From the NCBI GenBank assembly GCA_902783905.1, contig CACZSP010000015.1, positions 1-45,677 on the forward strand: a DNA stretch of 45,677 nucleotides. Reading direction: 5' to 3'. Source of the DNA: an uncultured Ruminococcus sp. GTDB lineage: Bacteria > Bacillota > Clostridia > Oscillospirales > CAG-272. Numbering within the stretch: position 1 is the stretch's first letter; every line of letters starts with the position of its first letter. This document shows positions 39,640 to 45,677 of this stretch, one piece after another. The notes beneath the pieces were generated by a model that saw nothing but the letters and a program-made list of their open reading frames with translations, was not told where the DNA came from and ran no database searches. The translations under genes and the position numbers were made by a program.

Positions 39640-40310
39640 TCATTTTTTACCGTCGGGCGCTGTTCGGACGCCGCAACGTACGCCTCTATAATCTTTCTTT
39701 CGCCTTCGTTCAGCGGCCTGTACTCTCCCTCGGGGAGGGATTCGTCGAGACTGATGCCTCCGACGGAGATCCTGCGCAGGTAAACGACCCGGCAACCGAC
39801 GGCACGCATCATCAGCTTGACCTGATGCTTCCTTCCCTCGCTTATCTCCAGCTCCGCCGAAAAGGCGGCGCCGTTCGGATTTTTCAGATATCTCGTCTTC
39901 CGCGACGGCGGAAGGTATCCGGCTATCTGTGAAACGGTGAATACGCCGGTCCGGCGGAAAACAGCGGGACGGGACATGACTCCGCTGCCGCCTATGAAAA
40001 CTCCGCTTGCGATCTTTTCGGCCATTTCGGGAGTCACTTCGCCGATGGCGTAAAAAAAGTACTTTTTCGGCACGTGCCTCTCCGGCTCCAGCAGGGCGCG
40101 GTCGACCCGGCCGTCGTCGGTGAAAAGAAGGAGTCCCCGCGTATCTCTGTCAAGTCGTCCCACAGGATGGAGCCGGCCGGCGGTCCCTTCGGGAAAAAAC
40201 TCCATTACCGTCGCCCCGTACGGATCCCGGCAGGAAGTGAGATAGCCGGCGGGCTTGTTGAACATGTATATTTCGCCGAGCGGCGGCGAGATCAGGGGGA
40301 AATCCGTCAT
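39636..40310 (-). CDS. Pseudouridine synthase, RsuA/RluB/E/F family
   Basis: 224 residues. The catalytic motif is GRLDRDTRGLLLFTDDG with the active-site Asp in RLDRDT (about residue 54). MFNKPAGYLTSCRDP and ISEGRKHQVKLMMRAVGCRVVYLRRI are characteristic of the RsuA group, which isomerises a uridine in ribosomal RNA. The usual N-terminal S4 RNA-binding domain is missing: family members such as RsuA and RluB carry about 60 more residues, while RluE lacks it. It could be an RluE-type enzyme or a shortened form. GGAGA precedes the ATG. Confidence 0.85.
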   Translation of the reverse strand: MTDFPLISPPLGEIYMFNKPAGYLTSCRDPYGATVMEFFPEGTAGRLHPVGRLDRDTRGLLLFTDDGRVDRALLEPERHVPKKYFFYAIGEVTPEMAEKIASGVFIGGSGVMSRPAVFRRTGVFTVSQIAGYLPPSRKTRYLKNPNGAAFSAELEISEGRKHQVKLMMRAVGCRVVYLRRISVGGISLDESLPEGEYRPLNEGERKIIEAYVAASEQRPTVKND

Positions 40311-40391
40311 TTCAGCTTCTCCGTATCGTCTTTATACAAAAATATGTCGTTGTTCTGTTTTTCCTTATCATTTCACCACTTTTCCGGCAGT

Positions 40392-41669
40392 TTACAGAAG
40401 TTCAACACGATTCATCAGGAAATCAAGCAGGTTACAATTAAATACCCCGCTGTCGTCATAAAAACTCGTCGGGATATCCCGCCTGATAACGATTTTCTTA
40501 AAGAAGTCTCCGGTAAGCCGCAGCGAATCAAGTTCCGCATCCGCCTTTTCCTGTTCTTCCATTCTCAAAGCGGATTGAATATAGATCCTTTTGTCAGAAT
40601 AATTGACGACAAAATCTATCTCTTTCAGCTTTTTATCACCGCCTCTTCTGTCTTCCACAACACCGACGTCCACGGAATACCCGCGCCTTATCAGTTCGTT
40701 ATAAATGACGTTTTCCGTCATGTGTCCGGGGTCGATTTGCCGATAGTTCAAGCGGACGTTGCGTAGGCCGATGTCCGTGTAATAATACTTATTCGGGTAG
40801 TCAAAATACTTTTTCCCCTTCACGTCATACCTCTTTGCCTCGGAAATGAGGAAAGCGTCCATCGTATGCCTCAAGTACCTGGAGACCGTATCATCGGTTA
40901 TTTTCGCTGTCAACCTTACGTTAAGCGCTCCGGTTATTTTGCTTGCATTTGTTAACGACCCAATCTGCGAGGCCAGATAGTCAAGCATGTTTTCCAGTAC
41001 GTCTTCCCGTTGAATTTTCGCGTGCTCCACCAGGTCTTTGATATAAATCTCATCATACAGATTTTTCAAATACGCACGCTTTCTTTCGGGCGTAGGCTCG
41101 TTTACAAGTCCCGGCATCCCGCCGTAAAGCATATATTCATCAAACGCTTCACTCTCCACGCCTCCCCGGTAAGCGTAAAACTCCTCAAAAGACAGGGGAT
41201 AAACTTTTATCTGACTGGATCTGCCCCTGAATTCCGTAGCAATGTCGCTGGATAACATTCTGGAATTGCTTCCCGTAACGTAGCAATCGAGGTTAGGGTA
41301 TGCCCTCAATTCATTGAGCATATCATATATCGTGACCTCAATATTGCCGTTTTCTTTATCCGCTGCCGTTGTCGTGTATTGCACCTCGTCGATAAAAAGA
41401 TAGTATTTCGTGCTTTTATCCCCGGTGACAATCTCTTCGACGTATTCACACAGATCGATTGGATTTCTGTACCTGTAAAACTTTCTCTTATCCAGTTCGA
41501 TTTCAATGATTTGTCTTTCATTCACGCCCGTGGAAAGCAGGTATTCTTTAAACAGTATAAAAAGAAGAGTGGACTTACCTCCCCTTCTGATTCCGGTAAT
41601 AACTTTAATATTCCCATCCCACATCCTTTCGATGATTTGGTCAAGGTAAAAATCTCTTTTAATAATCAT
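40392..41669 (-). CDS. ATP-binding protein with AAA_14 and DUF4143 domains
   Basis: 425 residues from ATG 41669, six bases after GGAGG. A GTG at 41681 was rejected because the ribosome site lies inside that extension. Walker A is GIRRGGKST and Walker B is YLFIDEVQ. GSNSRMLSSDIATEFRGR is the sensor region. The C-terminal DUF4143 part has YYYTDIGLRNVR and a nuclease-like EIDFVVNYSDKRIYIQ strand. The family is common in anaerobes, often in many copies, with no settled role. Base composition is clearly more AT-rich than the neighbours, suggesting recent arrival. It has its own promoter flanked by a repeated 20-bp sequence. Confidence 0.85.
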   Translation of the reverse strand: MIIKRDFYLDQIIERMWDGNIKVITGIRRGGKSTLLFILFKEYLLSTGVNERQIIEIELDKRKFYRYRNPIDLCEYVEEIVTGDKSTKYYLFIDEVQYTTTAADKENGNIEVTIYDMLNELRAYPNLDCYVTGSNSRMLSSDIATEFRGRSSQIKVYPLSFEEFYAYRGGVESEAFDEYMLYGGMPGLVNEPTPERKRAYLKNLYDEIYIKDLVEHAKIQREDVLENMLDYLASQIGSLTNASKITGALNVRLTAKITDDTVSRYLRHTMDAFLISEAKRYDVKGKKYFDYPNKYYYTDIGLRNVRLNYRQIDPGHMTENVIYNELIRRGYSVDVGVVEDRRGGDKKLKEIDFVVNYSDKRIYIQSALRMEEQEKADAELDSLRLTGDFFKKIVIRRDIPTSFYDDSGVFNCNLLDFLMNRVELL

Positions 41670-41698
41670 AAGAGCCTCCACAATCGGAATTTAAGACG

Positions 41699-41718
41699 TT
41701 TCTGCCGTAAGTTTCGAC
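41699..41718. repeat. 20-bp direct repeat, copy 1 (at the DUF4143 transcription start)
   Basis: Identical over 20 bases to 41785-41804, with the same orientation and no match in the flanks. On the minus strand this copy begins three bases after the -10 box of the DUF4143 promoter, so it covers the expected start of transcription. It may be an operator. Confidence 0.8.
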
Positions 41719-41721
41719 TAT

Positions 41722-41750
41722 ATTATACCTCCTCCAATCATAAAAATCAA
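41722..41750 (-). promoter_or_regulatory. Sigma-A type promoter for the DUF4143 ATPase gene
   Basis: TTGATT (41745-41750) and TATAAT (41722-41727) on the minus strand with a 17-base spacer. The expected leader is about 45 bases. Repeat copies lie just downstream of the -10 box and about 35 bases upstream of the -35 box. Confidence 0.75.
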
Positions 41751-41784
41751 GTACTTTGCCAACGGTTGTTCGAAAGTTTTGTCA

Positions 41785-41804
41785 TTTCTGCCGTAAGTTT
41801 CGAC
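41785..41804. repeat. 20-bp direct repeat, copy 2 (upstream of the DUF4143 promoter)
   Basis: Second copy of the 20-base sequence at 41699-41718. Start-to-start spacing is 86 bases, close to eight helical turns, so two bound proteins would face the same side of the DNA. The remainder of 41805-41924 holds only a short CCGGC/GCCGG hairpin and no gene. Confidence 0.8.
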
Positions 41805-41924
41805 CGGTTGCGGTGCTTCCGGAACGACGCCGCCTATCGATTGTTCCAATCCGGCATTTGAGACGCCGGCACGTCACAATCAAATGAATAAGGGACGCAA
41901 ACCATATTGTGAAACACGAAAAAT

Positions 41925-41957
41925 CGCGCGCCGGACTCATCGGCAGTCCGGCGCGCG
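41925..41957 (-). terminator. Terminator after hsp20
   Basis: A 13-bp perfect stem (41925-41937 with 41945-41957) with a seven-base loop. On the minus strand it is followed by ATTTTTCG, a short T run. It lies about 30 bases after the hsp20 stop codon. Confidence 0.85.
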
Positions 41958-41989
41958 CAGCTTATTCGTTTGTTGCAGTGATCAGAAGA

Positions 41990-42430
41990 TCATTTGATCT
42001 CGAGTCTTCTCGTTTCGGGTTCTTTTGCTGACTTTTTGGGAAGAGTCAGGGTCAGGACGCCGTTGTCGTAGGCGGCGGTGATGTTCTCCGAGTCGATCCC
42101 CGTGATGTCGAAGGCGCGGCTGTAGGAACCGTAGGACCTTTCGACACGCACGTATTTCGACTTCTTGTCGTCCTTTTCGTAGTTGCTGTGCCTTTCGGCG
42201 CTGACCGTCATGGTGTCTCCCGCGATATCGATCTTGATGTCGTCCTTGTTGAATCCGGGCAGATCGGTCTCGACGGTGTAGGAGTCGCCGTTATCGGTGA
42301 TATCGGTGCTGAAGGTGTGGATGCGCTCTCCGAAGAAGGAGCGCTCAAAATCGTCGAGTTCGCGGAACGGATCGTATACGTTCACGCCTCTCTGGTGACG
42401 GTTGTGAAAATAAGGTGTAAGTTCAAACAT
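41990..42430 (-). CDS. Hsp20/alpha-crystallin family small heat-shock protein
   Basis: 146 residues, the usual size. The alpha-crystallin domain runs from about residue 38 to 135. It contains VETDLPGFNKDDIKIDI, DTMTVSAERH and the AAYDNGVLTLTLPKK end, which matches the conserved 'A..knGVL.v.lPK' motif. It is an ATP-independent holdase that keeps unfolding proteins soluble. The ATG has CGGAGG eight bases upstream. This ribosome site can pair with an upstream CCTCCG, and a CIRCE-like element lies about 140 bases upstream of the start codon. Confidence 0.93.
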   Translation of the reverse strand: MFELTPYFHNRHQRGVNVYDPFRELDDFERSFFGERIHTFSTDITDNGDSYTVETDLPGFNKDDIKIDIAGDTMTVSAERHSNYEKDDKKSKYVRVERSYGSYSRAFDITGIDSENITAAYDNGVLTLTLPKKSAKEPETRRLEIK

Positions 42431-42433
42431 AAT

Positions 42434-42461
42434 AAATACCTCCGTGTATTTTGTTCGGAGG
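42434..42461 (-). promoter_or_regulatory. Candidate RNA thermometer/switch in the hsp20 leader
   Basis: On the minus strand the ribosome binding site CGGAGG (42439-42444) can pair with CCTCCG (42456-42461), giving a 6-bp GC-rich stem with an 11-base loop. An alternative stem, AAATAC with GTATTT (42446-42451 and 42434-42439), leaves most of the same ribosome site in a six-base loop. The two cannot form together. This is what a temperature-sensitive translation switch could look like, but it is inferred from pairing only. Confidence 0.45.
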
Positions 42462-42513
42462 GTGGCTGCCGGCTTCCGGACGCCCGCAGCGCCTCTCTTT
42501 TGTTTACGACAAT

Positions 42514-42542
42514 ATTATACACCCCAATTGTGAATAATTTAT
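42514..42542 (-). promoter_or_regulatory. Likely hsp20 promoter (good -10, weak -35)
   Basis: TATAAT on the minus strand at 42514-42519. At 17 bases upstream there is only ATAAAT (42537-42542), a poor -35 match. The leader would be about 75 bases. An alternative pair, TTTACA (42562-42567) with CATAAA (42538-42543), is possible but also weak. Confidence 0.45.
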
Positions 42543-42569
42543 GTTTTTTCTATGTCGTTTTTGTAAATG

Positions 42570-42596
42570 TTGGCAGTCTTTTTATAAGAGTGCTAA
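42570..42596 (-). promoter_or_regulatory. CIRCE-like HrcA operator
   Basis: TTGGCAGTC-N9-GAGTGCTAA on the plus strand. The CIRCE consensus is TTAGCACTC-N9-GAGTGCTAA; 16 of 18 positions match and the spacer is exactly nine bases. HrcA binds this element to repress chaperone genes. It is placed upstream of, not over, the best hsp20 -10 box, which is unusual. Confidence 0.75.
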
Positions 42597-42752
42597 ATAT
42601 TGCGCCTCATTATGTGGCATTACATTGATTATCGCGAAATAATTCGGCATATCCGGCTCCGATGTGCCAACGCCTGGCGCGTTTCGGCATGTTCCTTTTC
42701 ATGCGGCGGGACAGATGACAAACGGCAATTTCACCGGCCGTCATCTTTTCTC

Positions 42753-42781
42753 TTGACTTTTTTTATTATTTCACATATAAT
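42753..42781 (+). promoter_or_regulatory. Sigma-A type promoter for the SGNH hydrolase gene
   Basis: TTGACT (42753-42758) and TATAAT (42776-42781) with a 17-base spacer, about 70 bases upstream of the chosen ATG at 42855. Apart from this and the hsp20 control region, the gap 42431-42854 shows nothing else. Confidence 0.82.
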
Positions 42782-42854
42782 TAAGCCGTACAGAACGGTA
42801 CGCCCGGGTTTCTCCGCGGCACGTATCAATACTCTGCTGAAAACGGTGAAAAAA

Positions 42855-44954
42855 ATGAAATCAGACAGAAAAAAAACGGTTGGCCGCCCCGCCGGAACGC
42901 GCGCCCGCGGCTCTGTTCATCCGGTGTCCTCTTCCCTGACTCTTCGCGGGATCCTCACGGTCATTCTTGCTCTGGCCTGCGTGATTCCGCTTGCCGGATG
43001 CGGAGGCACGGGCACCCCCGATACCTCCTCCGGAGCCGGAACCTCCTCTTCTGGACCCGAATCCCGTGATCCGGAGATTTCATCCGATGAAACGGCGGTC
43101 GATTCCGCGACCGAAGAAACCGGGACGACAGTCTTCCCGCCCGTGCCGACCTCGGATGAGCCGACGTCGGCCGCCGACGGCACGGCAGATTATCCTCTCG
43201 AGCTGAAATGGCATCTTGGATACGTGGGATCGTCTTCCCACTCATCCTGGAAGGACACCCTCAACCTCACCGGAGGCTACTACTCGGTGTCCGAGATCTT
43301 CACCGTCCCCGCAGCCGGATCGACGGTGACCTTCACCGACGACAACACCAACAGCAACGGCGACTCAAACTTTGCGTCGGCGTCCGCATACGTCTTCTCA
43401 AGCTGGAAGGAAACAAGCCCGGGCAACTGGTCGATCGATCTTGACGGATACAACGCATCCGGAACCGAAGCCGAGTACACCGACGCCGGAGGCGCCAGAA
43501 CCTACGTCTATACTACGAAAAAGGATAACGAATCGCTGAGAATCTCCTTCAGATCGGGCGAGACGTCCTCCTTCGTTCCGTCCAAATACCCTGTAATAAC
43601 GGTCACCGGCAAAGCGCCCGCCGTCGTGCCATCTCAGCAGGCGATGGACGGGACCGCCAAAAACGACCGGCTCTTCGATCTTGCGTCGTGGGCAGAAACC
43701 GACCGCTCCCGCGCCTATTACGAGAATCTGCGCGGACTGACGGTAAACTTCATCGGCGACAGCTACTTTGCCGGCGACGGGATCGACACAAGATACGTCT
43801 GGCCGGCGCTGCTCGGTCTGAAATACGATATGACCGTCGTCAACCAGGGGCGCAACGGATCGGCAATATCCGACTACGACTCGTCGAAGAACCCGATGTG
43901 CCGCCGGTACACCTCCCTTCCCGACAACAACCCGGACGTCGTCGTGCTCCAGGGCGGAAAGAACGATTTCAACGTGAACGCCCCGCTGGGATCCGCCGAC
44001 TCGACCGACACCAAGACCTTCCGCGGAGCTGTCAGGACGACGATCGAGGGACTTCGTAAAAAATATCCTTCCGCCGTCATAATCTGCGTGACCGTATGGG
44101 AGATCGGCAACCAGACCAACAGCCTGGGACTTGCCGTAAGAGACTACGGAAACGCGATGATATCGCTCTGCGCCGACATGGGCGTTCCCTGCATCAACGC
44201 GATGTCGTCCGAATCGGGGATCATTATGACCGACGCCTCCTTCAGAGCCCAGTACTGCAGATCGGCGGGCGACATCTCACACCTCAACGCCGAGGGTCAC
44301 GCCCTTGCCCTTAAATATTTCGAAAAGCAGATCAGCGAAAACCTCGGGCAGCCCGCAGTCACCGGCGAGGAGACGACCGCCGAGATCACCTCCCCCGCCG
44401 AAATAACGACGGAACCGGTCGAAACGACTCCCGCCGAAATAACGACGGCGCCGGTTGAAACGACTCCCTCCACGGGCGGCGACGAAACGGTCGCGCTGAG
44501 ATGGCACCTCGGATACGTCGGATCGTCGACCCATTCGTCGATGAAGAACACGCTGAATCCTACGGGAAGCATGTACTCCTTCTCGGAGATATTCACCGTT
44601 CCGAAGGCCGGATCGACGATAACTTTCACCGACGACAACACCGACAGCAACGGCGACAAAAACTTCGCGTCGGCGGCGGCATACGTATTTTCAAGCTGGA
44701 AGGAAGAGTCGCCCGGCGTCTGGGTGATCGATCTTGACGGCTACAACGTATCCGGCACCCAGGCCACCTACACCGACGCGGACGGCGCCAGAACCTACGT
44801 CTACGTCACGACGAAGGACAACGAGAACATACGGATATCCTTCAGATCGGGACAGTCGGCGTCCTTCGTGCCGTCCTCCTACCCGGCCGTCACCGTGACC
44901 GGCGGCGAGCCGGCTCACGCCGTCAGCGACTCAACTTTCGACGCGCTGAGCTGA
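42855..44954 (+). CDS. Secreted SGNH/GDSL hydrolase lipoprotein with duplicated beta domains
   Basis: 699 residues from ATG 42855, placed downstream of the promoter; longer in-frame starts lie upstream of it. A basic N-terminus of about 33 residues precedes a hydrophobic stretch and lipobox LAGC. Domain A (about 119-258, WHLGYVGSS...) is a beta module. The SGNH hydrolase follows: FIGDSY with Ser303, GGKND with Asn370, and DISHLNAEGH with Asp473 and His476. A Thr/Pro/Glu-rich linker leads to domain B (550-688), a near copy of domain A, which agrees at roughly three quarters of positions by eye. It probably deacetylates a polysaccharide, with the repeated domains binding it. Weak ribosome site. 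Confidence 0.85.
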   Translation: MKSDRKKTVGRPAGTRARGSVHPVSSSLTLRGILTVILALACVIPLAGCGGTGTPDTSSGAGTSSSGPESRDPEISSDETAVDSATEETGTTVFPPVPTSDEPTSAADGTADYPLELKWHLGYVGSSSHSSWKDTLNLTGGYYSVSEIFTVPAAGSTVTFTDDNTNSNGDSNFASASAYVFSSWKETSPGNWSIDLDGYNASGTEAEYTDAGGARTYVYTTKKDNESLRISFRSGETSSFVPSKYPVITVTGKAPAVVPSQQAMDGTAKNDRLFDLASWAETDRSRAYYENLRGLTVNFIGDSYFAGDGIDTRYVWPALLGLKYDMTVVNQGRNGSAISDYDSSKNPMCRRYTSLPDNNPDVVVLQGGKNDFNVNAPLGSADSTDTKTFRGAVRTTIEGLRKKYPSAVIICVTVWEIGNQTNSLGLAVRDYGNAMISLCADMGVPCINAMSSESGIIMTDASFRAQYCRSAGDISHLNAEGHALALKYFEKQISENLGQPAVTGEETTAEITSPAEITTEPVETTPAEITTAPVETTPSTGGDETVALRWHLGYVGSSTHSSMKNTLNPTGSMYSFSEIFTVPKAGSTITFTDDNTDSNGDKNFASAAAYVFSSWKEESPGVWVIDLDGYNVSGTQATYTDADGARTYVYVTTKDNENIRISFRSGQSASFVPSSYPAVTVTGGEPAHAVSDSTFDALS

Positions 44955-44968
44955 CAATTCTTTTACAC

Positions 44969-45012
44969 TACAATACCGCACGGTTCGCTCTGGCGAACCG
45001 TGCGGTATTGTA
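44969..45012. terminator. Bidirectional terminator between convergent genes
   Basis: A 20-bp perfect stem with a four-base TCTG loop; the core is 44971-44988 paired with 44993-45010. T-rich sequence (TTCTTTTAC) lies on one flank. It separates the SGNH gene from the truncated minus-strand gene. Confidence 0.88.
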
Positions 45013-45037
45013 TTAATGAAGCACATTAATGAAGCAC
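45012..45037. repeat. Tandem 13-bp direct repeat
   Basis: ATTAATGAAGCAC occurs twice head to tail (45012-45024 and 45025-45037) just beyond the terminator. This is a small, perfect duplication in non-coding DNA, probably from replication slippage. Confidence 0.8.
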
Positions 45038-45078
45038 TTAAAATTTCAGTTTCGTGCCGTCCGGTGCGAAGGCGCGCT

Positions 45079-45677
45079 TCATTCGCCGAACACGACGATT
45101 TCCCTTGTGTTTATCTCCTGCAGACCCGTCAGGTTGGAAGAGATCGATCCGCCGCGTATGATGCCGATGCGCACGTATTTTCCGGATACGCCTCCCATAG
45201 AGAAGAGCACCTCCACCGTCGCCTTGTTATTGTTCCAGGGATCGGGACAGGCCGAGGTGTCGAGAGACGCAAGCTCGGTTTTCGAGGCGTCGTAGCACGC
45301 CGACGGCACCTTTGTCCAGTTTTCTCCGTCGTCGCTGACGAAGACCTCCTGGGCTTTCGCGAAGCCGTCAAGACTTCCCGAAAAATATCCGATCGCTTCA
45401 AAAATCTTTTTTTCTCCGAAATTCAGAGTTATTATGCCGGTATACGGAGCGTCTTCCTCTTTTACGCCGCCGATATTGTAGGTCGCCTTGTCGAAGAACA
45501 TCGCCGCCATATAGGACGAACCCCAGTGACCGTTGACCAGGTTTCCGACCGAAGTCATCTTCCCCGCCGCCGACTCAAAGGAGGTTCCTTTTTTCGACGA
45601 GTCCATATATTCGATGCCGATGACCGAGACTCCGTAACCTTTGTCGGCGATGTCCGCCTTCTGGGCGTCGGTCAGCG
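45079..45677 (-). CDS. Discoidin-like (F5/8 type C) domain protein, C-terminal part, cut by window edge
   Basis: At least 198 residues; the frame stays open to the right edge, so the start and most of the protein are missing. The visible part ends in a galactose-binding-like domain: NLVNGHWGSSYMAAMFFDKA, TGIITLNFGEKKIFEAIGYF, EVFVSDDGENWTKV and YVRIGIIRGG...LQEINTREIVVFGE. This is the usual order of a discoidin/F5/8C or CBM32-like sandwich that binds sugars. Upstream residues (GYGVSVIGIEYMD) show the frame continues. It is likely a secreted glycan-active enzyme or a surface lectin. Catalytic identity cannot be judged from this fragment. Confidence 0.65.
   Translation of the reverse strand, partial: LTDAQKADIADKGYGVSVIGIEYMDSSKKGTSFESAAGKMTSVGNLVNGHWGSSYMAAMFFDKATYNIGGVKEEDAPYTGIITLNFGEKKIFEAIGYFSGSLDGFAKAQEVFVSDDGENWTKVPSACYDASKTELASLDTSACPDPWNNNKATVEVLFSMGGVSGKYVRIGIIRGGSISSNLTGLQEINTREIVVFGE

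Noticed and set aside
41699..41804. The two 20-bp repeats as the start of a CRISPR array.
   Set aside because: Only two copies exist, the 66-base spacing is too long for a typical spacer and contains a promoter, and no cas gene is nearby.
40392..41810. The AT-rich DUF4143 gene as part of a transposon.
   Set aside because: No transposase, terminal inverted repeats or target-site duplication could be found around it.
42600..42854. An 85-codon N-terminal extension of the SGNH hydrolase.
   Set aside because: A perfect promoter (42753-42781) lies inside it, and the lipoprotein signal only makes sense from a start near 42855.

Overview
The window looks like a chromosomal segment of an uncultured, fairly GC-rich member of the Clostridia (Firmicutes), probably an anaerobic gut or fermentative organism. 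The grounds are the Firmicutes-type glycogen operon with a GlgC/GlgD pair, a CIRCE-like heat-shock operator, strong AGGAGG-type ribosome binding sites, TTGACA-N17-TATAAT promoters, many lipoproteins and a CUT1-type sugar ABC transporter. No rRNA, tRNA, CRISPR array, phage or intact insertion sequence was seen. Both edges cut through genes.

Layout. (1) 2-2565, plus strand: the tail of a DeoR-type regulator, an archaeal-type triosephosphate isomerase homologue, a YjbQ/UPF0047 protein, a SIS-domain protein and a second, longer YjbQ protein form a tight operon ending in a hairpin. A heparinase II/III-like gene follows directly (2635-4341). (2) 4525-24878, minus strand: a glycogen operon glgB-glgC-glgD-glgA-glgP-GH13 (24878 to 15232). 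Behind its own promoter comes a mixed operon: histidine phosphatase, PHP phosphoesterase, cardiolipin synthase, beta-propeller-like hypothetical, xylose-isomerase-like TIM barrel, and phosphodiester glycosidase lipoprotein. Then come a two-repeat surface protein and a zinc-ribbon/TM/beta-propeller protein. (3) 25147-34037, plus strand: an RDD membrane protein, then an operon for a complete CUT1 ABC importer (ATPase, two permeases, solute-binding lipoprotein), a nuclease-OB lipoprotein and a large OB/Ig lipoprotein with a duplicated C-terminal module. (4) 34310-42430, minus strand: a nadE-nadD-traX-nrnA-nrnA-anion permease operon, an RsuA/RluB-type pseudouridine synthase, an AT-rich DUF4143 ATPase with a repeated 20-bp element at its promoter, and an hsp20 gene. 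(5) 42855-45677: a secreted SGNH hydrolase with duplicated beta domains, and an edge-truncated discoidin-like protein.

How it works together. The glycogen operon supplies storage synthesis (GlgC/D, GlgA, GlgB) and breakdown (GlgP, with the GH13 enzyme a likely debrancher or maltodextrinase). Several secreted glycan-active proteins (heparinase-like lyase, NAGPA-type glycosidase, SGNH esterase) suggest polysaccharide foraging. The most interesting candidates for new biology are the transporter-nuclease-OB lipoprotein operon (25990-34037), the DeoR/TIM/YjbQ/SIS/YjbQ operon (2-2565), the hsp20 leader with a CIRCE-like element plus a Shine-Dalgarno-masking hairpin, and the paired 20-bp repeats around the DUF4143 promoter. 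All functions are inferred from sequence by eye. No similarity search was run.
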